A stretch of 64,000 nt of DNA from assembly GCA_902591925.1 (NCBI GenBank), contig CACJCN010000002.1:124001-188000 (forward strand), in the 5' to 3' direction. This DNA comes from an uncultured SAR86 cluster bacterium. GTDB taxonomy: Bacteria > Pseudomonadota > Gammaproteobacteria > Magnimaribacterales > D2472. Within the stretch, counting starts at the first letter, position 1. Every line of letters begins with the position of its first letter. Below the pieces are notes generated by a model that searched no databases, was not told the DNA's origin, and saw only the letters and a list, made by a program, of their open reading frames with translations. Of this stretch, positions 17,398 through 26,382 are shown in pieces. Position numbers and translations under genes: made by a program.

Positions 17398-20160
17398 TTA
17401 TAAAGAAATTGACTTAAGTTTTTTGTCTAGATTATCAATAAATTTATTATTAACATCTGCATCAATCTTAAGATACCAAATCTTATTATTATCAAAATCT
17501 TTACATTTTGATGCATCTTTTTCTGTCATTACTATTGGTAGATGATCTAAATAAAAAATATCACTTGTTAAAAAGTTATGATGGTCAGGAAATGGATGTC
17601 GAATGATGTCAAAACCTAACTTATCTAGAAGATCAAAAAATCTCCCTGGATTTCCAAGACCAGCAACTGCATGCACTTGTTTGTGCATTGGCCAATCTTC
17701 AATTGAATATGATTTACCTGATTTTAGATGTACAAACTTCGTTGGGCTAATATTCATTAAATATTCATCCTCATTTGTAGGGCCACTATTATTAACAATA
17801 AAATCAACTGTATTTATTCTTTTAGATGCTTCTCTTAGTGGTCCGGCAGGAAAAGTTAAGTTGTTTCCAAAACGCCTTTTGCCATCTATAACTGCAATTT
17901 CAATATGTCTACCCATTTTATAATGTTGAAGTCCATCATCGGAAATTATCACATCACATTCATGATTTTCAGTAAGTTTTTTTACAGCTCTTACTCTATT
18001 TTTGTCTATATAAAATGGAACATCTAACTTAGCTAAAATTTGAGCTTCGTCTCCAGTTTCTTTTACAGGAGTATCATTTGATACCTTAAGAGTTTCTTTA
18101 AATTTTCCACCATAACCTCTGCTTACAATTCCAGGCCTATATCCTCTCTTTTTTAGTTCAGTGACAATATATTTCACAAGTGGAGTCTTTCCGGTACCAC
18201 CAATTGTTAAATTTCCAACAACTATAATTGGAATTTCAGATTTATAAGAAGCAATTTTATTATTAAGATATCTTTTTCTTCTTCGAGAAGTTAAATAAGA
18301 AAAAATTAGAGAGAAAGGATAAAGTAGATAAAGCCATAAACTTTTTTTATACCAACTATCTACAACAAAACTTGTTGAGTCCTCATCCTCATATTCTGGC
18401 ATGAAAAGTTGAACAGATTTTGAAGTTCTGCTTTGTTTCTCCGGTGAATCCTCAAATTTATTTTTATATAAAGAATGATAAATATCTTTATTTTCAATTA
18501 ATTCAGAATGTGTTCCTGTCTCTACAATAGATCCATTATTAAGAACAATGATTTTAGATGCATTTTCTATTGTTGATAATCTATGAGCAATAACAATAGT
18601 TGTTCTATCAGTTATTAATTTTTCTAATGCTTCTTGAACAATTAATTCTGATTCGGTGTCAAGTGCAGATGTTGCTTCGTCAAGAATTATTATTGGTGAA
18701 TCTTTATAAAACGCTCTAGCAATAGCAAGTCTTTGTCTTTGACCACCTGATAGCAATACACCATCATCTCCAATTTCTGATTCGTAACCTTCTGGCAAAT
18801 CTTCAATAAATTCAGAACAACCTGCCAACATTGCTGATTCTTTTAATTTGTCTACATCTATTTCATCATCACCATACGCAATGTTCTTTGAAATAGTGTC
18901 GTTAAATAAAGAAGGAGATTGATTTACAATAGATATTTGAGATCTAAGGTAATCTAATGCAAATTCGCTAATAGGCGTTCCATCAATTAATATGCTACCA
19001 GATGAATGGTTGTAAAATCTTGGAATTAAATTGGCTATAGTTGATTTTCCAGATCCTGACTTACCGACAATGGCAACTGTTTCATTTTTATTTATAGAAA
19101 ATGAGATATTACTTAATACTTGACGACCGGTTTCATAAGAAAAGTTAACGTTATCGAATTCAATATTTCCTTCAATTGTATTTTTATTATCTCCAAGATC
19201 ACTTTCAATTTCTTGATCGAGTTGTTCAAAAATTTCACTAGCTGCTGCTAAGCCTTTCTGAACAATCATATTGATATTAGATAATTGCCTTATTGGTTTA
19301 GCCATTAAACCTGCAGCAGTAAAAAAAGCAACAAAAGTTTCTGCATCAAGTGATATACCTAATTGTGCACCGAGAGCGAAATATGCAACTATTGATAAAG
19401 AAATTGATACAAGAACTTGAATAATTGGTGTTGCCATATTGCCTGTAGCTTCAAGTTTTAAATTTTGATTTTTGTTAGAAGTATTTGCTTCTAAAAATCT
19501 TGAATTTTCATATTCTTGAGCGTTAAAACTTTTAATCTCAACATGTCCGTCCACAGCTTCAGACGCAATATGAGTAACATCTCCCATTGCTGTTTGTATC
19601 TTCTTAGCAAGTTTTTTTAAACGTTTTCCTGCTACATAAACGATAAGTGCAATAAGTGGGGCTGTGCCGATTAATAAAAGAGTGAGTTTAAAATTTAATA
19701 TAAGCAAATATACAAATAAACCAATTAGTAGGAAGCCTTCTCTTATGAGAGTTTTAACTGCATTTGAGGCTGCCCCAGAAACTTGTGTTGTTGTAAATGT
19801 AATTCTATTTATTAGTTGTCCAGACTGATTTGCATCAAAGTATGATTTTGGAAGGTCATGTAGCTTTTGAAAAAGTTCTGCTCGTAAATCATGAACAATG
19901 CCAAAACCAACTCTAGACATAAAGTAGTTCCCAACAAAAAAACCAATACCTCTTCCGAGGGCAATCAAAATTAAAGAAAGTGCTAAAAAAGAACTAAAAT
20001 TTTCTTCCTCTGAGTTAATGAATCCAATTATTCTTCTTATCCATTCAACTGCTGCAATATCAGCAAAAGCAAAACTTATAAAACCTATAACACTTATAAA
20101 AAATGACCATTTATATCTAAACGTATAACCAAGCAGGCGTCTTAAACTTCCAGTTTTCAT
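17398..20160 (-). CDS. msbA-lpxK: MsbA-LpxK fusion: lipid A flippase joined to lipid A 4'-kinase
   Basis: A single 920-residue frame. Residues 1-565 are a full MsbA half-transporter: six membrane segments, then an ATPase with Walker A GKSGSGKST (366-374), signature LSGGQ (470-474), Walker B IIILDE (490-495) and H-loop His526. After a charged linker (about 566-601) residues 602-920 are LpxK: the membrane-near SWYKKS start, the unusual P-loop GGTGKT (654-659), the DDGLQH motif (741-746) and the C-terminal MTEKDASK. MsbA flips lipid A-core; LpxK phosphorylates the tetraacyl precursor to lipid IVA, both at the inner face of the inner membrane. Separate genes msbA and lpxK are adjacent in many proteobacteria, and here the stop between them is gone. 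The ATG overlaps exbD by four bases. Confidence 0.9.
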   Translation of the reverse strand: MKTGSLRRLLGYTFRYKWSFFISVIGFISFAFADIAAVEWIRRIIGFINSEEENFSSFLALSLILIALGRGIGFFVGNYFMSRVGFGIVHDLRAELFQKLHDLPKSYFDANQSGQLINRITFTTTQVSGAASNAVKTLIREGFLLIGLFVYLLILNFKLTLLLIGTAPLIALIVYVAGKRLKKLAKKIQTAMGDVTHIASEAVDGHVEIKSFNAQEYENSRFLEANTSNKNQNLKLEATGNMATPIIQVLVSISLSIVAYFALGAQLGISLDAETFVAFFTAAGLMAKPIRQLSNINMIVQKGLAAASEIFEQLDQEIESDLGDNKNTIEGNIEFDNVNFSYETGRQVLSNISFSINKNETVAIVGKSGSGKSTIANLIPRFYNHSSGSILIDGTPISEFALDYLRSQISIVNQSPSLFNDTISKNIAYGDDEIDVDKLKESAMLAGCSEFIEDLPEGYESEIGDDGVLLSGGQRQRLAIARAFYKDSPIIILDEATSALDTESELIVQEALEKLITDRTTIVIAHRLSTIENASKIIVLNNGSIVETGTHSELIENKDIYHSLYKNKFEDSPEKQSRTSKSVQLFMPEYEDEDSTSFVVDSWYKKSLWLYLLYPFSLIFSYLTSRRRKRYLNNKIASYKSEIPIIVVGNLTIGGTGKTPLVKYIVTELKKRGYRPGIVSRGYGGKFKETLKVSNDTPVKETGDEAQILAKLDVPFYIDKNRVRAVKKLTENHECDVIISDDGLQHYKMGRHIEIAVIDGKRRFGNNLTFPAGPLREASKRINTVDFIVNNSGPTNEDEYLMNISPTKFVHLKSGKSYSIEDWPMHKQVHAVAGLGNPGRFFDLLDKLGFDIIRHPFPDHHNFLTSDIFYLDHLPIVMTEKDASKCKDFDNNKIWYLKIDADVNNKFIDNLDKKLKSISL

Positions 20161-20561
20161 TTTTCAATAGTTCTTATTTGAACCTCATTAAAACCATATT
20201 TATTTAATAAATCCATAACAGTAACGACCCAAACATGCAAACTATCTGACTCAGCGCTTAATATTAAAGAATCTCCATTATTTTCTAATTCAAAGATAGC
20301 TTGTTCTAGATCATTTAAATTATCTATATCAAAAACTTTATCATTAATATATATAGATCCATTATTAATTATTACAATTTCATTAGAATTTTGGACAGTT
20401 TTATATTCAAATGATTCAGTTTTTGGGAGCTCTAAAGAGAGAAATTGAGAATCTCCTACTTTTGAAGTAACTACAAAAAATATTACCAATAGAAATACAA
20501 TATCTATCAAGGGAGTAATTTCTATTGAAAATGAAGATTTGTTCTCTGAAATAAATTTCAT
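20157..20561 (-). CDS. exbD: ExbD/TolR family protein
   Basis: A 134-residue inner-membrane protein with one N-terminal helix (about residues 14-32) carrying the conserved Asp in ITPLIDIVFLLVIFF, the proton-path residue of ExbD/TolR, followed by a periplasmic domain. With ExbB it forms the proton-driven motor for TonB or Tol. Its place behind exbB and before msbA matches the exbB-exbD-msbA-lpxK order of gammaproteobacteria. It overlaps exbB and msbA/lpxK by four bases each. No tonB with a normal proline-rich region is in the window. Confidence 0.9.
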   Translation of the reverse strand: MKFISENKSSFSIEITPLIDIVFLLVIFFVVTSKVGDSQFLSLELPKTESFEYKTVQNSNEIVIINNGSIYINDKVFDIDNLNDLEQAIFELENNGDSLILSAESDSLHVWVVTVMDLLNKYGFNEVQIRTIEK

Positions 20562-21157
20562 TTGTTTATTACATCAATAAAACCAGAAACTTCTTTTTGC
20601 AGGTTTATCAATAGGTATTTGATTTTTTGTTCAAAATATTTATGAAGCACTAATCCTGGCACTGCAATTAATAATCCAAATGCTGTAGTAATTAATGCTT
20701 GTGAAATACCCGCAGCAAGTAAATCTGGATTAGCTCCAGAGGTTTCTGTTAATCCAGTAAATGCTTTAATCATTCCAACTACAGTGCCTAACAATCCTAA
20801 AAGAGGGCTTATAGTAGCCAATGTTCCTAGCATTGTAAGGTTTCTTTCTAAACTATATTTAACTTCAATAGCTTTCTCTTCTATCTTAGATTCCAAGTTT
20901 TCACGTTGAAGATCTTTATATTTAAGACAATTTATAAGCAAAAAACCAAGAGATGAAAGATTTGAAATTTCAAGTGATTGTTTTTTTGACATTAAGTCAT
21001 TTTTTACTAAATTCATTATTTGATTAGATAAGCCTTTAGGTGAAACTAATCTGTTTTGAAGAAACCAAGATCTTTCGATTGAAATAGTGATTATTAGCAC
21101 ACTACAAGCCAATAATGGCCACATAAATGGTCCACCAGCTGAAATAAATTCATTCAT
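20558..21157 (-). CDS. exbB: ExbB/TolQ family proton channel protein
   Basis: A 199-residue MotA/TolQ/ExbB domain protein with an N-terminal helix (about residues 10-27) and a hairpin formed by LGTLATISPLLGLLGTVVGMIKAF (near 107-130) and ALITTAFGLLIAVPGLVLH (near 150-170). These are the signature helices that line the proton path. It pairs with the ExbD gene that overlaps its end by four bases, and it overlaps lolD by eight bases upstream. Together they would energise the three large TonB receptors in this window, although those lie tens of kilobases away. Confidence 0.9.
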   Translation of the reverse strand: MNEFISAGGPFMWPLLACSVLIITISIERSWFLQNRLVSPKGLSNQIMNLVKNDLMSKKQSLEISNLSSLGFLLINCLKYKDLQRENLESKIEEKAIEVKYSLERNLTMLGTLATISPLLGLLGTVVGMIKAFTGLTETSGANPDLLAAGISQALITTAFGLLIAVPGLVLHKYFEQKIKYLLINLQKEVSGFIDVINK

Positions 21158-21830
21158 TAATAATACTCAATTTAGAATTTTCTAATTTATATACCCTATC
21201 AAATAATTTAGTAAACTCATTATCGTGAGTCGCTGTAATTAAAGCAACTCCATATTTTTTTGATATTTCAAAAATTAAGTTCTGAATATTGTTTGAATTT
21301 TCTATATCCAAATTTCCTGTAGGCTCATCTAAAAATAAAAAAATAGGATTATTTATAATAGCCCTAGCTAAGGCCACTCTTTGTTTCTCACCTCCAGACA
21401 ATCTCCAAGGTAAATGATCTTTTCTTTTGTAAATATCCAATGCTTTCATAAGATCTTTTGCAATAATCTTATTTGAGCTATTAAAAGTATTTTTTAGCAT
21501 TAAAGGCATAAAAATATTTTCTTCAACAGATAAATCATCAAGCAAATGATGAAATTGATAAACAAATCCAAAGTTTTCTAATCTAATCTTGCTAAGTTCG
21601 TTTTTTGAGAGTAATGAGAAATCTTTATCATCTAAAAAAATATTTCCTGAGGAAGGTTTATCTAATCCAGCAAGAATTTGCAATAAAGATGATTTTCCGG
21701 CACCAGAAACTCCCGTTATTGCAATAGTATCATTTTGTTCAATAGTTAAATTGATATTATTTAATACATTCAAGTTATCGTTACCAATACTAAAAGTTTT
21801 GCAAACATCATTACAGATTAATTTATTCAT
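21150..21830 (-). CDS. lolD: Lipoprotein-releasing ABC transporter ATPase
   Basis: A 226-residue ABC ATPase with Walker A GVSGAGKSS (residues 40-48), signature LSGGEKQR, Walker B FLFLDEPTGNLD and the H-loop in ATHDNEF. The FGFVYQFHHLLDDLSVEENIFMPL stretch is the Q-loop region typical of LolD, which powers extraction of lipoproteins from the inner membrane to LolA. It overlaps lolC by eight bases and exbB by eight bases, and the neighbouring permease supports LolD over other MacB-like ATPases. Confidence 0.92.
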   Translation of the reverse strand: MNKLICNDVCKTFSIGNDNLNVLNNINLTIEQNDTIAITGVSGAGKSSLLQILAGLDKPSSGNIFLDDKDFSLLSKNELSKIRLENFGFVYQFHHLLDDLSVEENIFMPLMLKNTFNSSNKIIAKDLMKALDIYKRKDHLPWRLSGGEKQRVALARAIINNPIFLFLDEPTGNLDIENSNNIQNLIFEISKKYGVALITATHDNEFTKLFDRVYKLENSKLSIINE

Positions 21831-23055
21831 GCCTTAAAATCTCCACAGGATTAAGTCTTATAGCTCTAAAAGATGGAATCAAGGTAGATATAAGGCTAAT
21901 TAAAAATGAAAAAAAACATATCAAAAATATTTGACCAAAATTTATGTAGTATGGGAAATAATTTATAAAATATGCCTCCAGAAGATTTCTATCAAGCATA
22001 CTTTCAATAACAGAAATAAAATTGTTGAGGTTATATATCAAAAGAAAGCCTAATAATACGCCTACAAAAATACCTATTAAGGTTACTATTAATCCCTGTG
22101 TAAAAAATATTAAGACTATTTGTTTATTACTAGCTCCGAGGGTTAATAGAATACCAATCTCTCTTTCTTTTGATTTAACTGTCATTACTACAGTTGATAA
22201 TACTAATATTGAGGCCACAGCAATAATTAAAAATAACATTAAACTTATTAATAATTTTTCAAATTTAATGGCTTCAAATAAAGTTCCGTGAGTATCTTTC
22301 CAAGATGAATATGTTAAATTGTTAGAATCAAGATTATTAAGAATGTTCTTAGTGATTATATCTGCACTGAATAGATTATCTGTTTTAAGCCTAATTCCGG
22401 TTGTTTGATTTGCCTTAAGATTTTTTATTTTTTGAGATGTTGAGTGTGAAATCAATGTAAGATATTGATCAATCTCAGTTTTCAATTCAAATATACCTAC
22501 CACCTCAAGATTTACAGATCTAGGGTAAGAGCCAATAAGAGTTGTTCTTATATCTGAGGTAGTTATGTTAACTTCATCACCAATATAGGCACCAATTTGT
22601 GCAGCAAGTAAAGAGCCAATAATGATCGTATTATCTTCATTAAGATCATTTAAATTTCCAACTAGCATATAGTCTGGAATTATTGACATATTTTTTTCTT
22701 TTAATGGATCAATTCCTATTAAAGAAACACCCCTAGTATCATATGAAGATGAAATTATTCCTTGAGTATCGATGTAAGTTGATGCCTCTAATATATTTGC
22801 ATCTTTTTTAACTTGATTTATAAGGTCTTCATAGTCATCGATTGGTTCATCTGAACTAATAACTGAATGAGGTATAACTCCAAGAATCCTGTCCTCAAGT
22901 TCCTTTTCAAATCCATTCATAACCGAAGTAACAACAATTAAACTTGATATGCCAATTGATAAGCCAATTATTGCCAATAAAGTAGTGAATGAAAACGTAC
23001 CTCCTTTATTGGATCTTAGGTATTTATAACCTAGTTTCAGAGATATAGATGACAC
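21823..23055 (-). CDS. lolC: Lipoprotein-releasing ABC transporter permease (LolC/LolE type), GTG start
   Basis: A 410-residue permease with one N-terminal helix (about 20-45), a large periplasmic domain, and three C-terminal helices (about 265-292, 315-345, 372-398), the MacB/FtsX layout of LolC/LolE. SNKGGTFSFTTLLAIIGLSIGISSLIVVTSVMNGF at the start and the KSKEREIGILLTLGAS coupling segment are typical. It starts with GTG only three bases after the aldehyde dehydrogenase stop. Only one such permease is present, so LolD may work with a homodimer (LolF type) or with a LolE encoded elsewhere. I use lolC as a neutral name. Confidence 0.85.
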   Translation of the reverse strand: MSSISLKLGYKYLRSNKGGTFSFTTLLAIIGLSIGISSLIVVTSVMNGFEKELEDRILGVIPHSVISSDEPIDDYEDLINQVKKDANILEASTYIDTQGIISSSYDTRGVSLIGIDPLKEKNMSIIPDYMLVGNLNDLNEDNTIIIGSLLAAQIGAYIGDEVNITTSDIRTTLIGSYPRSVNLEVVGIFELKTEIDQYLTLISHSTSQKIKNLKANQTTGIRLKTDNLFSADIITKNILNNLDSNNLTYSSWKDTHGTLFEAIKFEKLLISLMLFLIIAVASILVLSTVVMTVKSKEREIGILLTLGASNKQIVLIFFTQGLIVTLIGIFVGVLLGFLLIYNLNNFISVIESMLDRNLLEAYFINYFPYYINFGQIFLICFFSFLISLISTLIPSFRAIRLNPVEILRHE

Positions 23056-23058
23056 AAC

Positions 23059-24486
23059 TTATTTCATCAGTTGTTGTAAAACTTTCTCAATATTTCCTTT
23101 ATATGGTGGTCTTACTGCGTCAAAAAATTTATCTAATTTAAAGCTTACGTCCTTAAAATATGCACGTGGATTTGAGAAATTCTTAAAGCCATCAAATGAT
23201 TTATATCTTCCCATTCCAGATGGTCCCACACCACCAAAAGATAAATCATTTTGCTGTAGATGGCTAATAACGTTATTAACTGTTACACCTCCAGAGGATG
23301 TATTATTTAAGACATTATCTTCCTCTTTTTTATCGGTTCCAAAGTAGTAGAGACCAAGAGGCCTATCTTTAGAATTTATTAATCTTGTTGCTTCATCAAT
23401 TTCTTCATATTCGACAATTGGTAATATAGGCCCAAAAATTTCTTCTTGCATTATTTTCATATCATCTGTTGTATTAGTGACAATTGTGGGCGGTATTTTA
23501 TAAAACTCTTGCTGAGAAAAATCTTCATTCGCTGGATTTATTTCATCGACATTTGCTCCCTTAGCAATTGCATCATCCAACAAATCTTTAAGTCTATCGA
23601 AGTGCTTTTGATTAATTATTGATGTGTAGTCTTCATTGTTCTTAATGTCTGGAAAGTATTCTGTAACTGCATCTTTTGTTTCTTTTATAAAGTCATCCTT
23701 TTTATCTTTATGAACAATGACATAATCAGGAGCTAAACAAATTTGTCCAGCATTCATTGTTTTACCAAACATTATTCTTTTTGCGGAGGTTTTTAAATCA
23801 GCAGATTTACCAATGACAACTGGAGACTTACCACCAAGTTCAAGAGTGCACGGAACTAAGTTTTGAGATGCTGCGTTCATAACATGTTTTGCTACTTCAC
23901 CTCCACCTGTATAAAGAAGATGATTAAAATTTAATTTTGTAAAAGCTTCACCTACATCAGGTCCTCCTAAGAAAGTTGCAAATTCATTTTGATCAAATGT
24001 TTTATCACATAGATCTTTCAAAAGAGCTGATGTAACTGGAGTATGTTCGCTAGGTTTATGCATTACCTGATTACCCGCAGCAAAAATCGATACCAGTGGT
24101 ACAAATGTTAAATTTACAGGAAAGTTCCACGGCGAAATCATACCAACAGTGCCAAGTGGCTCGTATTTTACGTATGATTTAGCTCCTAATAAACCAAAAG
24201 GAAAGTTTGACGATTTTTTTTCTGGTTTACTCCATTTTTTTACATTTTTAATTGCTAAATTTATTGCAGGCATTATTCCATACACATCAGATAACATTGA
24301 TGCATTATTTGACCTATTTCCAAAATCAGTATTTAAAGCATCAACAAAATCATATCTATTATCCATTATTAAGGACTTTAATCTCTGCAGTCTATCTATG
24401 CGTAATTCAACAGAAGGTGATCCATTTTTTATAAAAAAATCTTTTTGTTCATTCAGAACTTTATTCATTTCTTCAAAACTACTCAT
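23059..24486 (-). CDS. Aldehyde dehydrogenase, coniferyl-aldehyde dehydrogenase-like
   Basis: A 475-residue NAD(P)-dependent aldehyde dehydrogenase. Catalytic Cys250 lies in NAGQICLAPDY, the general base Glu216 in LELGGKSP, and the cofactor segments SPWNFPV (about 118) and LYTGGGEVAK (about 191) are present. The C-terminal FGGVGPSGMGRYKSFDGF and the short N-terminus place it in the class 3/coniferyl-aldehyde group, which oxidises fatty or aromatic aldehydes and often has a C-terminal hydrophobic or basic tail. A strong AGGAGT ribosome site lies six bases before the ATG. It follows the SDR gene by 13 bases, so alcohol- or enoyl-derived aldehydes are plausible substrates. Confidence 0.88.
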   Translation of the reverse strand: MSSFEEMNKVLNEQKDFFIKNGSPSVELRIDRLQRLKSLIMDNRYDFVDALNTDFGNRSNNASMLSDVYGIMPAINLAIKNVKKWSKPEKKSSNFPFGLLGAKSYVKYEPLGTVGMISPWNFPVNLTFVPLVSIFAAGNQVMHKPSEHTPVTSALLKDLCDKTFDQNEFATFLGGPDVGEAFTKLNFNHLLYTGGGEVAKHVMNAASQNLVPCTLELGGKSPVVIGKSADLKTSAKRIMFGKTMNAGQICLAPDYVIVHKDKKDDFIKETKDAVTEYFPDIKNNEDYTSIINQKHFDRLKDLLDDAIAKGANVDEINPANEDFSQQEFYKIPPTIVTNTTDDMKIMQEEIFGPILPIVEYEEIDEATRLINSKDRPLGLYYFGTDKKEEDNVLNNTSSGGVTVNNVISHLQQNDLSFGGVGPSGMGRYKSFDGFKNFSNPRAYFKDVSFKLDKFFDAVRPPYKGNIEKVLQQLMK

Positions 24487-24499
24487 AATTAAACTCCTA

Positions 24500-25372
24500 T
24501 TAGGCTCTATCTGCCTTATCTTTATTATTTGCTTCTCTAATCAATTTTCTCATATTTTCCCAATCGTCGTCAGATAATTTATCTAATTGAGAGAAAGTTC
24601 CACCGCCTGTAAGATATTGTGCGCCATCTATACCAATTGTTTGACCAGTTAAATAATCACATCCATCTGCCATAAGGAAAGTAGCTAGGTTTTGCAATTC
24701 AATCATCTCGCCAACCCGTCCAAGAGGAACAGTACTCATCATGCCATCATCTTCATTATTTCCTGGATTAAGCCTCTCCCAGGCTCCTTTTGTTGGAAAT
24801 GGACCAGGAGCAATTCCATTTACTTTAATACCATATTTGCCCCACTCTGCTGCTAGGGATTTTGTCATTGCATTTATACCAGATTTTGACATTGCTGAAG
24901 GAACAACATATGGAGAACCTGTCCAAACCCATGTTGTTAAAATATTAATAATTGAGCCTTTTGATGATGATTCAATCCATCGTCTTCCAACTGAATGTGT
25001 CATATAAAAAGTACCATGAAATACAATATTTGCTATCGCATCAAATCCTTTATGAGATAAGTCTTTTGTAGGTGAAATAAAATTTCCAGCAGCATTGTTT
25101 ACTAAACCGTCTAGAGAACCCTCATCAAAAATTGATTGAACATAATCATCTACATCTTTAGAAGCCCTAATATCAAGAGTTTGATAATTTACTTTTACTC
25201 GGTATTTCTCAGTAATTTCATCAGCTGTTTCTTTTAGAACATTTTCTCTTCTTCCACATATATATAAATCAGCTCCATGTTCAGCAAAATGGCCAGCCAT
25301 TTCTTTGCCAAGGCCAGTTCCACCACCAGTAATTAAAATTCTTTTATTTTGTAATAAATCTTTCTTAAACAT
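24500..25372 (-). CDS. SDR family oxidoreductase, 2,4-dienoyl-CoA reductase (DECR1)-like
   Basis: A 290-residue Rossmann oxidoreductase. The NADP motif TGGGTGLG lies at residues 15-22 and VNNAAGNFISPT at 91-102. SAMSK (159-163) supplies the lysine but has Ser where classical SDRs have the catalytic Tyr, and EWGKYGIKVN and PGPFPTKGAW follow. These match mammalian mitochondrial 2,4-dienoyl-CoA reductase, which also lacks the YxxxK tyrosine and uses a Tyr fifteen residues before the lysine. Here that position is Trp148, with Tyr155 the nearest alternative. The enzyme likely removes double bonds of polyunsaturated acyl-CoA in beta-oxidation, in keeping with ETF and ETF-QO nearby. It lies between hemH and the aldehyde dehydrogenase. 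Confidence 0.8.
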   Translation of the reverse strand: MFKKDLLQNKRILITGGGTGLGKEMAGHFAEHGADLYICGRRENVLKETADEITEKYRVKVNYQTLDIRASKDVDDYVQSIFDEGSLDGLVNNAAGNFISPTKDLSHKGFDAIANIVFHGTFYMTHSVGRRWIESSSKGSIINILTTWVWTGSPYVVPSAMSKSGINAMTKSLAAEWGKYGIKVNGIAPGPFPTKGAWERLNPGNNEDDGMMSTVPLGRVGEMIELQNLATFLMADGCDYLTGQTIGIDGAQYLTGGGTFSQLDKLSDDDWENMRKLIREANNKDKADRA

Positions 25373-25383
25373 CTATCAATTCT

Positions 25384-26382
25384 CTATTTAATAATATCAA
25401 TGATAGCATCTGCCCATAAATCTGAATAATTTAGTGACTCAACATAATCTAGATTTTCTCCACCGGATTCTTCAAATAATTCTTTATATTCATCGCCAAT
25501 CTCAATAATTGTTTCTAAACAATCAGCAGTAAATGCAGGTGAGAATACTAAAACATTTTTTTTATTTTCTTTAGGAAGTGACTCTAACACCTCATCACTG
25601 AATGGACTTAGCCATTTATTTGTTAGACGAGACTGATAGGTAACTATATATTTTTCTTCGGGTATATTTAATTTTCTGGCTAAGATCTTTGTTGTTTCAT
25701 ATGTTGTAGCTTTGTAACAAAACTTGTTATCTTCAGTGACTTCCACCTCACAATTATGGTCTGCACACATAGAATCTGGGTATACATTGTCTACATGACT
25801 ATTTGGGATTCCGTGGTAACTAAATATGATCTTGTCATATGTGTCAATTTTAAATTTTGATGCCTTATCAATCCATGCATCAATAAATTTATCATTATCA
25901 TAAAATTGATTAATAAATTTTATTTTGGGTACAACCCAACGCTTAGACAGTATTCTCGAAACTTCTTCATACACAGATCCAGTTGTAGCAGCGGCATAAT
26001 GAGGAAAAAGCGGTAGAATTATAAGTTCATCTGGATTTTTTCTCAAAATGTCATCTATTACTTTTTCAATAGATGGATTTTGGTATCGCATGGCGAAATG
26101 TACATCATAATCAGGTAACTTAGAATTAACTTTTTTTGCAAGTTCTTTCGTATTGTAAAGTAATGGTGAACCGGTTTCTGAATCCCATACCTCTTTGTAA
26201 ATCTTTGTAGATGAGAATGAGCGAGTTGGACAGATAATAAAATTAACTAAAATATATCTTAGTACAGGATTGATATTTATGACTCTTCCATCCATCAGGA
26301 ACTGTCTAAGGTATTTAAAAACACTAAAGTAAGTTGGTTTATCAGGTGTTCCTAAATTTATTAATAATAACGATTTACTCAT
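25384..26382 (-). CDS. hemH: Ferrochelatase
   Basis: A 332-residue ferrochelatase, which inserts Fe(II) into protoporphyrin IX to complete haem synthesis. The N-terminal LLINLGTPDKPT, the metal-binding His in FSYHGIPNSH (about residue 193), CYKATTYETTKILARKL, TYQSRL and the C-terminal FSPAFTADCLETIIEIGDEY with its catalytic Glu are all present. A cluster of cysteines (SMCADHNCEVEV and CYKA region) may form the iron-sulfur ligand set found in some ferrochelatases, but the usual C-terminal ligands are not obvious. It overlaps the MFS gene by eight bases. Confidence 0.93.
   Translation of the reverse strand: MSKSLLLINLGTPDKPTYFSVFKYLRQFLMDGRVININPVLRYILVNFIICPTRSFSSTKIYKEVWDSETGSPLLYNTKELAKKVNSKLPDYDVHFAMRYQNPSIEKVIDDILRKNPDELIILPLFPHYAAATTGSVYEEVSRILSKRWVVPKIKFINQFYDNDKFIDAWIDKASKFKIDTYDKIIFSYHGIPNSHVDNVYPDSMCADHNCEVEVTEDNKFCYKATTYETTKILARKLNIPEEKYIVTYQSRLTNKWLSPFSDEVLESLPKENKKNVLVFSPAFTADCLETIIEIGDEYKELFEESGGENLDYVESLNYSDLWADAIIDIIK

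Noticed and set aside
18350-18450. The MsbA/LpxK junction as an assembly or frameshift error
   Set aside because: The frame is open across the whole junction and both halves are complete, so a single base error is not needed to explain it; only reads can exclude a lost stop.
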